From Haliclystus octoradiatus (lineage: Eukaryota > Cnidaria > Staurozoa > Stauromedusae > Haliclystidae): 64,000 bases of DNA. The DNA lies in NCBI GenBank assembly GCA_916610825.1, contig OU744454.1:15632336-15696335 (forward strand). The letters are read 5' to 3'. The notes beneath the pieces were generated by a model. It was not told where the DNA came from. It did no database searches and was given only the letters and a program-made list of their open reading frames with translations. Shown in pieces: positions 22,633 to 36,065 of the stretch (positions are counted from its first letter, which is position 1; each line of letters opens with the position of its first letter). Both the position numbers and the translations under genes were made by a program.

Positions 22633-22952
22633 ATAAAAACAATAATTTTAATAATTTTTCATATTTTTTCCTTTTGATAATAAATTGATTACACAACAAT
22701 AAAATATTATCTGTATCATGAAATTAATTCACTAGATTGATACTTTGTATAAATATAAATGTACAGTATTACATTATCTAAATTTCTATCTGGATGTGTT
22801 TATATTTGATTTTAATATGTGCATGTAGCTTGTTCTTGAGTTATAAGTTAATTATATTATTTATGCGGTCTAATGTGTGAATGGCAATTCCCATGTCAGG
22901 TTGGTGTCCAGAATTGCTGTAATTTTATCTCTAATGCTGCATTCAAAATTAT
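22633..22952. other. Convergent 3' intergenic gap, CFAP68 / beta-galactosidase-like gene
   Basis: 320 bp of AT-rich sequence between two stop codons on opposite strands. AATAAA-type signals are present just after the CFAP68 stop (22627-22640). Nothing else is recognised. Confidence 0.6.
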
Positions 22953-25900
22953 TTAATTACCTTGGAGTGTTGTTTCCGATATTTCTGTATCAACAACATC
23001 ATCCCCTAACGTTGCTTGGTCAATTGATTTAATCATTAGTTCTTTGGGGTGTGATCCCATTTCAAACACAACAACAATATTTTCTCCAGATTTCAACCAT
23101 GGAGAAGGGACAAATAAAGTTTGTTGGGGTCCCTTCTTCCAATATCTCCCCAGATGCTTTCCGTTTACAAATACAATACCTTTGTCCCAGCCCTAAAATT
23201 CAAAGTTGACTTGAATAAATCCAAGTGCATTCATTAAGCTAAGTGGTTTTATGCTCAAAACATGTAACAAAATGCCTACAACATGTCAAAGTTTCAAAAT
23301 TTTGATACAACATACCCTATAATAACAATCATCTTTATACAGCAGCCACCTGTTTATAGTGGTCAATCTTAAAATGTCTAAATTAATATTTTCCATTGAA
23401 TCAACCCTGCATATAAAGGCCACCTGCATATAATGGTCAATTTTTCACCTCTCATGGCTGGCTGTTATATACAGGTCTTTCAATAGATGAGGAAACGATT
23501 CCTAATTCCTTTCATCACAGTAGGAACCTACCTTCATGCTAAGAAATGTTGTCCGTGGAGCACGACCATGAACATGCAATATTCCCATGTAGATTGCAGG
23601 ATATGCATTGGTAGTTTCTGTTATACCAACTAGGGCCTCTTTCTTTGAAGTTATCCTTTAAGAAAGAAATTGATTATAATAAAAATAAAATATTGAAACA
23701 TTTATAGCGCCTATATCGGTTTTCAATATATGGATAAATGATAACATCTAAAAAATGTGTAAACTCTGTGTAAAACTATGTAAAACTATGTTAAATCATG
23801 TAGAACTATGAATTAAAAAGAAGAAAACATAAAGGATTTTCTGTGAAAACAGTTCAAAAACATTTCATAAGAACATTTACGAAAAACAAGCCATTTAACG
23901 TTCATAAACTGTTTACAGGGTTTGATAAAATGGGGATTCTGGGATTTACAATCCTTGGCGGCTTCACAAATTTAGAAGGAAGTGGAGGAAATAATTGTGT
24001 AGTAGTTTTAATAATACAAAGAAATATGAATTTCTTTCTTTTTCAGTGGATAGGTGCAGTTGATATCCTATTTTGATGACACTAACCCCTTGTAATAAAA
24101 AATAGTGAAAAACGTGATAAGATCACAACAGCTATTGAGATTGAATCGTGTTGTTGTTATGGACGAATGCTCGATAGTTGTGATGATCTTATAGCGTTCA
24201 TCTTTATGATAGGAATTTTTACAAAAATGACGTCACTTTCTCCATTATTCAAGATTTTAAAATCTCATTTTGTCGAATGCTTATTTCTCAAAAAATCCTT
24301 ATCCGTTTAATTTTATCAAAAAAAACCTTAGTGAACAAGGCACTTAGTGCAACAAGTTAAGGTAAACATTTTGAGTTTCAATTTTCTATGAATCGACCCA
24401 ATTGAACAGTCATAGAACCGTCTTTTATACAAACATAATGTAAAATGTTGAACAAAAGGGAATGTTGAGTTATATCAAAAAGCAAAACTAAAATACTTAG
24501 ACTATTTACTTTTCAATAAATCCTTTTTCAAATTCCAATGGATATATCTTCCATCCTTGATGTTTTTTACCATTGATTTCAACGTGTCCAAGAATTCCTA
24601 AAATATATGAAGAGAATAAACTATTATAAACAGTGGATGCTATTAATCCAAATTTAATCTAAATCAACAAATCAAAAAATGTTAATCATTGTCAATGAAA
24701 TTTTGCCAAAGCATCAGGTATATCAATAAATTAGAGCAACCAAACAGAACACAGATCATTGACCTTAGTCAGCTTCTGCTAATTAACTGTAAACAAATAT
24801 ATGTTTCTAACCTTTCCGCTCCTCGTTTATTCTTTTACCATAATTGACTCGCCCACAATTTTCTACCAGAATTTTGATTTCTTTTGATTTCTGCAACAAA
24901 AATAACCTCCATACATTATTCCTCTCATTTTTATATAAGCTTCATGTGCACTCTTGCGTAAATTAGAGCGCATATTCATTTTTATTCTCTGTAAGATAAA
25001 TTAATACATTATGAATTTTGAAAAACTGAACTTTTACTGAAAACTTAGTGAATAGGGTGGTACTAAATTCGGTCCAATTTATCAGTAGTTTTCAAATGTT
25101 AACGTGCCTTTCAATAGTTTTTCAGCGGACGGAGAAGAATCTATCAGAACTAAAGTGCAGTGAAACCTGTATATAACAGCCAGCTACGAGAGGCAGATAA
25201 ATTGACAGATGGCCTTTATATACAGGTTTGATTCAATAGAAAATACTATTTTAGACATTGCTAGACATTGCAAAAGTGACCAATATAGACAGGTGGTCGC
25301 TGTATAGAGGTGACCGTTATAACAGGTTTGACTGTATGTGGTGAATTTCAGTATTATTTCAATATCATTTGAGTATATTTTCACAGCGTTTTCTGTTCAT
25401 CCAGGATTCATTGTGTCCTAGCCTATTTAAAAAAAAAATAATGCTAATAACGTACCCCTATATTCGTCAAAGGAATTTCAATTTCATCCGTTCTACTATC
25501 TTGAACCTTCAAAATCTCATTATCCATTAAAATCTGAATGAAACGAAAAGAACATAGCATTACATTGTGAGTACGATATAACAAAGTTCAATAGAAAACA
25601 ATTGAAATATTTTAGTTTATAGCCCTTTAGTATTTTCATCACATTTATTCATACAAGATCAAATCTCTACAACATTTTTAGTGAATTTTAGCACATTAGC
25701 TATACGCGTAAGAGTGTTGTGCTGCTTGCAATTATTTCCAAATTTAAAATTATGCGAATGAATCCTATTCTATCCAAAATATTTAATATATGGCAACAAA
25801 TACATCACTTACCATTGTATAGTCTCTTGCATTGGTTATTTTAATAGTTTGAGCATCTGATGGTAGTTCTGTCTCATATATAATATAGCCATAGGATTGT

Positions 25901-28900
25901 CCTATACCATCATGAATATTGAGTGATTCCATCGACATAACTTCTTCACTTTGAACAACCTGAGAGTAATATTAAATTTATAAAATCAACCTTCTATGAG
26001 CATATAGACTTAAGCCCCGGTCAAATGACTTTTTATTTCGCCAACATTGTTGAATTCAGCAAAATCGGATGAATGTTGCGAAAATAAAAAGTCATTTGGC
26101 CACCCTCAAGATGTTGACGAAAATGAACTCAACAAAATCCGATGAATGTTGGCGAAATAAAAAAAGTCATTTGGCCAGGGCATTAGAGTCATTTTGATTG
26201 GGTTTTCTCAAGGCTAGTGAAGTGTCAGCATAACATATTTTTCTGAGCAATGCGCGGACTTTTCACTTTCGTTGAGACACGTTTTAGACTGCACACAGGC
26301 TATAATATGGATGTTTTCATGGCTTTCAAACTTTTCATAGCTTAAAAATTTATGATTTTGACAACACTTCCATGGAATTTTCATCGTTTTTGTGTAGGTA
26401 GACCTAGTGTACTCTAGGTATAACGATAAAATGTAATTACCTTGGTATGAATCAATATTTCATTTAATGTGAGACGTCTTTTCAACTCAATATCACCTTG
26501 AAAAAACATAATTCATAAAATATATTTCATGAATATCTACAGCATCTACTGATAATTATATTTCAATAAAGTAAATGATAGTGTTATGATGGGGACTACA
26601 GACTACAGGGGAACTCCCAATTTCTACAGCATCAATCATTTATTATGAATAATTTACAAGATATTACCAATAAATGACAAAACAATGTAATAAATAATCA
26701 CAAGTGAGTTTGAGCTTGCTTCTCAAATCTTTAGCAGAGTTTGATCTAAGCCAAATTCGTCTGCAGGCATGTTGTCACAGGGTCGTTGTTAGATCAGTGG
26801 TACTGTAATATTATCGAATGTTCACATCCAAAGTCAAACCAGACACAGTCAGCCGGACACAATACCCACTATGCCGCAACAAATGAAAGTTTGTGGAACA
26901 AAAAAGAATTGAAACATCGACAAATTCCAGCATGAGGCAAGAAACACAGAAAATCACAGCATGAACAGTCACAAAGAGTTCATGAACACTTCATGAACTT
27001 TTGGGAAATTTCACTTTCATGCACTCAGGAACTTTTTTTCGGAGAGGTATTTACAAACTAGCTAGTGAGATATGTATTCTAATCAATTACGGAAGAACTG
27101 CTATTTCCAACATTAGTGTGCTGAAGCAAGGATCCGCCGTGATCTTGCTGGGCTTCGCTTTTTGATTTAACATGTTACATGTCCTTGTGGTACCTCTGAT
27201 CTAGTCCTAACCTTGTCATAGGAGGGATGTGAACAAGCAAAATGACATTTGCATCAAATGTTAACCAATAATAAGTACAACCAATAGAAATCAAATCCTC
27301 AATCATTGTTAATCTGTATCAACTAACCATACGCTGTGTGAGTTTCCTCATCCGGGAACCAATCAATCCCTATAAGAAAATCATCAAAAGTCACATACTA
27401 TAAACAAGACTGCTTATATGAATACTAGGATGCTAGCTCTCAAAAACTATCAAAGACGGGAAAGATTTGAGGTTGTCTGGAAGTTTAGCCCAAGACGATA
27501 GAGCTTCCACAGAAGACAGTATGGTCACTATAAGATTGATAATTGCTGCTAAGTACCGCTATCATGTTGCTGTTGGTTGAGCCAAGTCATCATTGAGGGG
27601 TATTTTTGTCTAAAATTGCTTTGAAATATTCTAGGTGGGAAATTATAAATAGATTTAAGAGTGGTTATTCAAGATCCAACAATAGATTAAAGTCAGCATT
27701 TGGTGGGCAGGAGGTAGGAGATGCACTCAGTTCACACAAAATAGGGATAATGTGTTTTGGTACATGTTATTATCTTCTTGATTGCTGTGTTTTGTAATCT
27801 TTTTAGCTGACAAATAAAAAATTACCTTTGAAGTGCAAAGCAAAGTTGAGGCGTGAACTAGCATGCATGCAAGAATAAAGAGGCCTCTTTAAGGGGGTCA
27901 AAATAAATCATATTTCATTCCGAAAATCAGCAACTATTTTAAATTTTTATAGATTTAATAGGTTAAAGCATGCCTGTCAAAATTGCTAATATTTCATATT
28001 TAATCATGAAAATGTTGAAATATTTTGTACTTTATTTTGACCCTTGCACCAATATTTCATATTTCAAACACCCTTAAAGAGGCCTCACTAAAACCCATTG
28101 TAACAAAAGTTGAAATTCTGCGTACTACACCTTGGTTAAGATAGATTTTAGTCTGCAAGAAGACTAGCGTACATTGGAATTTACGTTGTTTCTGATTTCT
28201 AACAATAGATTACCTTCGTCGTTTTTCGAAAGGAATTTTCTAAAGATCTTGAATTTTTTTGATAAAGCTCCATCTTCGCTAATTGGTGAGTCGTAATCTG
28301 AAATACCGCAAAGTCATAACATAATGAGATTTATAAATGTGAAAAGTGATTGTTAGATGATGCAACTTACCGTAGCTTGTAATTGTTGGTTTGTATTCTC
28401 CGTTTTCAATGTTACCACCGTTCATGAAACCAAAGTTAGTACCACCTAGACAAGAGAGAGAATGCAGTCGAATAATTAAAAAACAGACATACAGACAGAC
28501 ATAAGAAACCAGCATCAGAATACATTGAACCATAAAGGCCTTCAAGAGAAGGACAAGTGATCAGATTTCTCTTTGATTAGATATGTGATAAATGATTGCA
28601 AATGTACAACTTTTCACAATCGATTTCCTATAAAAACTAAATGTAACATGATGTAATAAAGCAACGGTCTGTCGACTGGATCAAATTATTCAGACAGTGT
28701 AAAGTACAGTTATAAGTCAATCCGAAATAAAAGTCCAAATGAGTGAAGTATACATATACATCCAAGTAAACAAAATCATTACAATATTGGAAAAATTTAA
28801 GAAAATAAAGAATGATATATTTTCAACGTATATTTGAGTTCCCAGTTATTTAAATTGATAAGATAAAGAAAATTTGGTTCATTTCATTACATATCAGTTC

Positions 28901-31900
28901 ATGAACTATTTTATCAAAAATTCATGAACATGATATTGCTTATATCTTGCTATTCTGATATACTGTTATGACGTTCAAGATTATGATCAAGATCTTGCCT
29001 GATTGATATGATTTTTAAGTAAGTAGAGTTTGACCTCATATATTGAAGCCTTCTAGTCTGATTCAAGCTGTGATCAAACATTCTGTTTACTTCAATAGAA
29101 GCACTTGTTGAATTCGTACACTTCGTCATAGCGGACAACCTAATCTTAAAAATCAGATCTACCAAATATCTTAATACATGTGTTGCAGTATTGGCATACC
29201 AAAGAGAGTATAAAGACAAAACGAGCCTCCAAGTGCAATGATGTCTTTCAACACTTTAGCCATGGCATCAGCATTTGAAACGTGATGCTTCTCTCCCCAG
29301 TGATCAAACCAACCAATCCAAAACTCTGTCACGAAAAATGGTTTACCAGGCTACAGAAAAATAATAAAATCTCAGCATTTGGTAAATCTTCACACAAAAA
29401 AGAGACCTGTGGCTATACTACAGACGTGTTTCAGTTTCAGAACAATTTCTTATGAGCCATAGCTATATAGTACACAAGAGACACATAAGGAGAAAGCTAA
29501 AAGCCACGGCGGTAAGTCATTTTTTGTTTTTGAGTGTTCCATCAAAGCTATGACTCATGGGAAATTGTTGTTAAAATATTTTAAGTAGTTTCCGGATTTG
29601 TTTACTAGAAAATGAAGGATCCTTATCTTAATTTAGATGGTCAAATTATTATTATAACTAAACTCCATTGCGATTCGAAAGCATGGATACTTCACATTAA
29701 GGAGGGAGTAACCGGTAAGACAAGCCTCAAACATAATTATTTCTGTGTAAGTGCACCCCATCTATAATCCATCTACTTCTGTTGCAGCTAGCGAGAAATA
29801 AAGAAATTCAAGTTTACCTGAATCTTTTGTAATGTGTTGTAATGTTTTTTGGCGTCATGTTTGAAATTAATTGTCTGAAGAACTGATAAAAGAACATATC
29901 TGATTTGAAATTGATGTTCATTTGCATAATCATCAAGATGTACCATGAGAATATTACTATATTGTATATTTATTTCAGGGTAGATTAATTAGATAATATG
30001 ATTCTAGGGGTTACAAATAAAAATATATACATATATTGCAACAACCTAAGTATCACCAAGACAAGATCTCAAACCCATAATGACATATACATCAAGTTGA
30101 GCCAACGTCACTCATTTCCAGATGCTGGTGCGCACAAGTGGAACAATCTAGCCTACCGTCTACAATGAAGGAAGTCCAGAGCAGGCCTACTTTCAAAGTC
30201 TCCTTGAGAAGCATTTAGATTCTTAATATAATTTGCTTCACTTATTTATTGTTCTGCTACTAAATCCTATATAAATGTCTGTTTCCTGTCCAATTTACCT
30301 TATATGTTACTATAATGATTAATCAGTCCTTTGAAAAAATGTTGTATGTAACTTAAAGGTTTCTGAATAAATGATGATGATGATGATGATGAATATAACT
30401 ACCTCCTTCAAGCTTGTACTTTCCCAGTCCATCAAGGTTATCACATATAAACAGCAATTCTGTTGTCCCACGTTTGACAAAAGCCTTGAAGAAAATATTA
30501 AAGAAAATACATATGAAATGTATGCTGCTAACTCCATTTTAACAGTTACATTGGATATCAAACAGACAATGCAATTTTATCGGCTAACACATGTCATTTG
30601 GCAACCCCAAATCGAATTGGTGTGAATTGGGGATGTTGGCAAAGAGTTGGAGATTATCAACATAATCTAGTGTTCTTAACCTATTCCAAAATTGGTAGAG
30701 AACTGAGACAAGTCATTTGGCCACTGCACCAGCTCTTCGCCAACAGCCTTGGTCAGGAAAGAACGACTGACATCAACAATTGGTTGAAAATGAAGTCATT
30801 CGATTCAAATTTTCATTTAAATAATTGATATTTGTTGCCGATTACCTATTTACAATCTCATGGAAACACAATCGATGACTGTTGTTCAAGAAAATAATAT
30901 TTTTAAATAAAGTTTTTGAAAATTGAGATTTATGAATAAATGTTTTGATAAAAGCCAGGCAAGACTATTTATAGTAGCTGGCCGACAGGAAGCTGTTTTT
31001 GATCAGCAATTTGTGAATGGCTGATTGTTATATTGCTTGCTGTTAAATGGTTTATTGTATTGTAATAATAACATTATCTTACATTTTTGATGTACTCCAT
31101 GTAAATATTATCACTGCCATAACTTCCATATTCATTTTCAACTTGCCAAGCAATCACAGGACCTCCTTTAGAAAACTAAAATAATTAAAATAATTAAAAT
31201 AATTATGATGGTATATAATCAACTAAAATGCTATTCTCGCGGGTCTGTGATAAGACAACAATGAAACTGTGAAACAGAATGTGATTTTATTCTTATTACG
31301 GTGGCTATAGTCATTTGACGAGTTCATCACATGAACAAAAAACTGGCTCATTAACCATTTCATGAACCCTTCCAGGGCGAGATAATTTTGTATAATAATG
31401 AAGTGCACCCTGTTATAGGGGTCACCTCTGTACAACGACCACCTGTCTATAGTGGTGACTCTAGCAATGGCTTAATTTTCTATTGAATCAACCCTGTAAT
31501 TAAAGGTCACCTGCATATAGTGGCCAATTCATCTGGCTGTTATAAACAGCTTTCACTGTATTAATATTTATACAGTGTAATAATAATATATAATTGTGAT
31601 TGTCTTGGTGATTGACAGTCCCGTCATGAACGTGCAAGTGCTCATTTATTTAGGGGACCCTTCCATATATGAACCCTTCATAAAGTCTGTTAATAGACTG
31701 TTCATAATTCATGAACCAAGGGCAAGAGGCATTTTCATTATTTACCTATAACAAAATTGAGATGAGGTTATATACAGTAAAACCAATACATGTGTCTTTA
31801 TTGGAAGATTAGAACGTAAAAATTATGTTCCAAAAGAATACACACATAGAAGCATTTACTCAATTACTTATACTATGTGATTAGGTTAAAAAAAAATTAA

Positions 31901-34900
31901 CAATAGCTATATTAATTTTCTACGAAACTTGAAAGAGTAGATTTAAACATGCTGAGTGAGTGGCTTTGCACAACCTACATCATCTGGTTGTGAGCTCAAG
32001 ATCCACTACACAAATTAAATAAAATTAATGTTTGACGTTGAGTTTGGATGACACCCCTACAGTATGACCACAGCCCTTTATCCTTTGTTTTACTAAATCG
32101 CCAGGCAAATTCAACTTCAATTGTCCGTATATAAACATTGTGGTATGTCCGCGATTTATGTAACTTGTATCAAAATTCACAATAGGGTCAGATCTAACCC
32201 TACACTCATTACCAGTATAGGTCATATTGGTCGTAATCAATATACAAACCTGAAGCGGTGCTATAATTTCAAATAATTTGTCGAAATATTTATCAACTGC
32301 TTTTAGGAATGGTGGATACATTGATCTAAGTTTCATGTTTTTATCATGTAATAACCAACTAAAAAGTAAAAGAATAAAATGATAAATACAAAGCAATACC
32401 AAATTATTAATCACGATTGAAAAGGAAACACAGTAAGTACTCACTAACCTTGGTAGTCCACCTAAGTCCCATTCTGTACAGATGTATGGCCCTGGTCTCA
32501 GAATAACATAGAGACCGTAGACCTGGGCCAATTTGATAAATGACCTGCAAAATACAAACTCATAAATCATAATCATGAATCATATATATAAAGATTGAAA
32601 AGAAAACTTTTTTCTTCTATAGGCCTATATAAATGTGTTGCAGGTTTACCTTCTGTCGAATATGCTCTGTGTGACGATGTGATGCTCGTTAGCGAATAGC
32701 TAGGTAATAATTTTCTTTTGATATTGTTTAAATTTTTCATATGATTTGTTTAATTATTGATTTTAACCAGACGTTAAAATACCACTGTTAAAAATTATCA
32801 TTAGCAGCTTTAAAATTATTAGACCAATTTGTAGTATTAAGTAGGCCTATACTATTCTAACAACAGGATATCTATTGTTAATATAGCATAGTATAATTAG
32901 AACATATAATTAGCCTAACTTATATTATAGGACTACACCTCATTATAATGTTGTTTCGTCGATCGTTCAATAAAGAGTTTGAGTTTTTCTAGACTCTGTT
33001 GTTAATGCTCAGTCTCTACAAAATCAGTTGACACTTTAGCTTTCTTAGAACTTTTGTTTGGCCTTGGCCAGATGCTCAGGAATCTGAACTAATCTCTCTC
33101 TTACTAGATAGTTACAAATATATATTTTTCTTACTTACTCAATATCCAAATCATCCTCAAAATCAAATTGGCCTGGTTTCGGCTCATGAAGATTCCAAGC
33201 GATATATCTACGGAATAAAAATAAAATAAAAATATTGTAGTGGCTTAATTAAATCAAGAGTTTAAGCACATGTTCCGGCAAGTAGATTCCGGAGGGTTAG
33301 ATCAAATTTAGAATGAAATTCATATTTTTAATAATTAATTGCTCAAACGTCAACAACAAAAATACTTAAGAAAACATTGAGATGCATCTAAGATTGGCCA
33401 TAGGATTGTCATTATATTCTTGGAAAATGACATCATTTGGGAAGCGTTCCGTCCAGACTTCTCAGCCTTGCTTGATTAAAAGTAGAGAAAATTTTGGGGT
33501 GGCTCCAGAAAGTGAGTTCTGGGCCAGTATGTAAAGAAAGCCTTGTGAATACCATCCTGTACCAAAATTTCGAAGCCAATACTGAACTCTGTTAAAATTT
33601 GATGAAAATCCGCACAATTCCGCTGACAATATCCATACTTTACATAAAGGGTTCTGGGGGACATGCTCCATAAGACATTATTTTAAAAAGCGTTAGGAAT
33701 TTCCCAAGGAAGAGCACAAGAAGACCATAAAAGGCGGCAGATTCCCGTCTAATATTCAGGAAAGTTAAGAGCTCTACTATTCAAGACAAGAAATATTAAT
33801 AACTTACCCTACAATATATATTTGTTCAAATTGTGCTAATAGTTTTTAATGACATTAAAACAAATATTTTCTGTCAGATTTATCATATCATTAGAGAGGA
33901 TGGGTAACTTAGGTATGAGAAACCAACTAGCCAGTCTGCAGATTATGGCAATGGCGCACCCGAGATTCAATGATATTTAGATATTTTACGGTCAAACGTC
34001 AACAAAGTATTTGCTGTTGCAAACACTAGTGAACAATGCTGCTACAAACACTTGAAAACTGCCCTTTTCTGCAGACTGGCCAAATAGGCCTACCAAGTAC
34101 CAACTAATTCAAATTATTTCTTTTTTCGAATTGGATAATGTTCCGGCTGCCGGAATCCTGATTACTAGCGATAATGCTCTGTGCGTCTTTTGCGCATGCG
34201 TTATCTGTTGTCTGCTTTTCTCTCACATTAGTTCAACATGCAATGGCAACGGACGGTGCTGTTCTTCGACCACGTTAATAACTATTCTGTTTATCACTTC
34301 AATCGTAGAATATATAAAAGAATTTAAAATGAAAGCTCTAGACGGTGAAAGCATTATATATGAGAGATTCACGACGCTAAATACCACATCAAACGTGCTC
34401 CTAAACTTATAGAAAAAGCGAACAAACTCAGCTATACGTATACGTCATACGTCATACTTCGGTATACGTCAAATCGGAATTAGTAGCCTAGGCACATAGC
34501 ACCAGTTGCAGGATAAGAAAAATAACTAATGAGTTATTATCCCAAATTATTACAATCACCAAAGTAAACATGCTTTCAAATGTTATTAGCCTACATAAAT
34601 ATTCTCGGAAACCTTCAGAACGCCAAATAAATGCCACGACATTCAAATATTGAAAACGCTGGGCCACGTCGCTGAAAAACTTCGATAAATCAAACACAGA
34701 ATAAAATTACGAATGCACAGATATGTTGAATATCGTTTCTGTTTTATATTTATTCCAAAACAGTCGATCCAATCTACGATGCTATGAATTCTTTTACAAA
34801 CTATTTAAGATTTAATTTGGATCGATCGACACGTCCATGTTTACTATCTATATACGCATGCGCAATGGACGCACGGAACATTAGGCTATCTTTTGAGAAC

Positions 34901-35490
34901 AACTTTCCGGCAGCCGGAACAATAGCCACCGCGTTCTTTTTTGGCTCCTTCTGAAAATTTCCTTTTTGGTAAGCCTATAGTTGGCTTCTAAATCTCACAT
35001 CAACCTATTGTAGAGTTCTGTGACTTTGATGAAATATAAACTATTAACTATTAATAGTTTAATTCAAATGGTACAAATGAGTTATATCATAATTATATTA
35101 TACTTACGTTACAATAGTATTCAATCCAAGATACCTTGCTTTCTTTAATCTATCACTCCAGAATTGCTTTGGCATTCGAAAGTAATGAATGCTTCCACTC
35201 TTTATAACAAATGGTGAACCCCTAATAAAAAATTCTTCTCCTTTTGTCTGGAGTCCAGTGACTTTCCCAGGCTCAGACTTTGGCAGAATGGCCGACATTT
35301 TAATGCCATAGATGATAAGCAGAACAATTGATGCAATTAAAATCCCCATAAATAGCTTGGGCCGGGTGATCATACCCAGCCATTGATTCTTTCTCTTGAT
35401 AAATCTGGTTTCTTCTTGTAAATTTATCATGGTTGAACGCAGTTTAGATAATGCCTGCTGATTCCGTTGAACCGGTTGGTTAGGCATCAT
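22953..35490 (-). CDS. GLB1L2: GLB1L2/GLB1L3-like beta-galactosidase, GH35 family
   Basis: Family 35 glycosidase, predicted to remove terminal beta-galactose in the secretory pathway or at the cell surface. Exons: 35490-35108, 33207-33139, 32544-32449, 32358-32250, 31175-31083, 30484-30403, 29882-29818, 29350-29200, 28445-28371, 28297-28214, 27369-27328, 26496-26441, 25959-25813, 25533-25456, 24890-24812, 24597-24510, 23655-23532 and 23192-22953. Phases close to give 686 aa. A basic N-terminus precedes one membrane segment ([18 protein letters not shown]), so type II topology is likely. GH35 landmarks: [27 protein letters not shown], the acid/base Glu in [10 protein letters not shown] and the nucleophile Glu in [13 protein letters not shown]. 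Then come [11 protein letters not shown] (the FMNG form typical of GLB1L2/3), [21 protein letters not shown] and [17 protein letters not shown]. An in-frame ATG at 35532 would add 14 residues. Oddity: the usual YMFHGGTNFG reads YTLFGGTNFG across the exon 8/9 junction. The choice between GLB1L2 and GLB1L3 is not resolved. Confidence 0.93.
23330..23480 (-). repeat. GTGACC-ladder repeat, copy b
   Basis: In the last intron of the beta-galactosidase-like gene, minus orientation. It includes 'cacctgtttatagtggtca', 'ttttccattgaatcaaccctg' and 'cctctcatggctggctgttatatacaggt', matching the other copies. Confidence 0.75.
25163..25336 (+). repeat. GTGACC-ladder repeat, copy c (most complete)
   Basis: Full-length copy starting at 'gaaacctgtatataacagcc' and ending 'ataacaggtttgactgta', with an internal short duplication of the 'agacattgc' block. 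Lies in the intron between exons 14 and 15 of the beta-galactosidase-like gene. Confidence 0.8.
26019..26181. mobile_element. Short palindromic MITE-like element
   Basis: About 160 bp with inverted ends: 'ggtcaaatgactttttattt' on the left and 'aaataaaaaaagtcatttggcc' on the right. The interior holds two related copies of 'aacaaaatccgatgaatgttg(g)cgaaa'. Lies in an intron of the beta-galactosidase-like gene. There is no coding capacity; the family is unknown. Confidence 0.65.
30085..30391 (+). mobile_element. 3' end of a non-LTR retrotransposon with ATG-repeat tail
   Basis: 30105-30220 encodes, with stops, [17 protein letters not shown] and a Phe-Lys-Ser-Leu-like continuation, resembling the C-terminus of LINE reverse-transcriptase ORFs. 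A 3' UTR follows and ends 'ttctgaataaatgatgatgatg' with six ATG units. It is inserted antisense in the beta-galactosidase-like gene, ending about 10 bp from the exon 6 donor (exon end 30403). Related tails are at 39289-39370, 56575-56640 and 60020-60074. Confidence 0.65.
31408..31560 (-). repeat. GTGACC-ladder repeat, copy d
   Basis: Minus-orientation copy with 'caccctgttataggggtcacctctgtacaacgaccacctgtctatagtgg' blocks and a 'tctattgaatcaaccctg' core. Lies in the intron between exons 4 and 5 of the beta-galactosidase-like gene. Confidence 0.75.
31800..32013 (+). repeat. Dispersed repeat sharing an 'aaaagaatacacacatagaag' block, copy 1
   Basis: About 200 bp in a beta-galactosidase intron that recurs at 52085-52260. 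The shared order is a 'ccaaaagaatacacacatagaag' start, a 'tactatgtg(a/g)ttggttgg'-like middle and an end near 'caacctacatcatctgg / caagctacatcaggcatgg'. Family unknown. Confidence 0.55.
34139..34921. mobile_element. 783-bp non-autonomous DNA transposon with about 65-bp imperfect TIRs
   Basis: Both ends read TGTTCCGGCTGCCGGAA (left at 34139, right inverted at 34921). Farther in, a second matched block GTGCGT...TTGCGCATGCGT lies about 45 bp inside each end. It lies in intron 1 of the beta-galactosidase-like gene. The interior open frame at 34131-34412 includes TIR sequence and resembles no transposase, so the element is a MITE-type derivative. The target-site duplication is unclear (possibly ATA). 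Confidence 0.8.
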
Positions 35491-36065
35491 TCCATAGCTG
35501 AACACAGTAACAAGGAAATAGTGCTTGACCACCTTTCACATTTGGTTTGCAGCTAAGCTGAGAGCTAATGTCACCAAAGTACAACAACTAAGATTAGACT
35601 AAGATGAACCGCCATGTTTGGTCACAAATGGATTTGCGCCCCACTTATCATAAAGGGGGAGGAGCGCTATATGGGAAGCCCAAGTGTACAGAGGGTACAT
35701 AGTCGAAGCGTCCTGGAACAAATTTTGAAATTTTGAAATATTAAGGATATAATTTTAGATTCACAATTGTATATAATTTTCTGATAATTTATTATAACGA
35801 CAAATAACAGAATAATTGTGTTATTGGTACGTACGGACATATAAGCTGCACTTCGTTAAATATAATGTGACGATATAATATTGTAAAAAATAAGAATGTA
35901 AATAATTTTCAAATGGTGAATTATCTTCCATTTGATTGCTATGAATAATTATTGTATCACTTATTACAGAAAAATTTGTATAAAAACTATAACCATATCA
36001 TGGTTATCGTATGTACAATTTTCATTAGTCTATGACCAATATATACAATATACATATATATATAT
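35491..36065 (-). promoter_or_regulatory. 5' flank of the beta-galactosidase-like gene with an ATGGCGG element
   Basis: CCGCCAT at 35609-35615 gives ATGGCGG on the gene's strand, about 120 bp upstream of its start codon. The same heptamer is seen at the CFAP91/CFAP68, duplicated-arm and USP2 promoters. The remainder to 36065 is AT-rich with nothing else recognised. Confidence 0.45.

Noticed and set aside
34131-34412. 93-codon cysteine-rich open frame
   Set aside because: Starts in the TIR of the MITE at 34139-34921 and shows no transposase or known domain.
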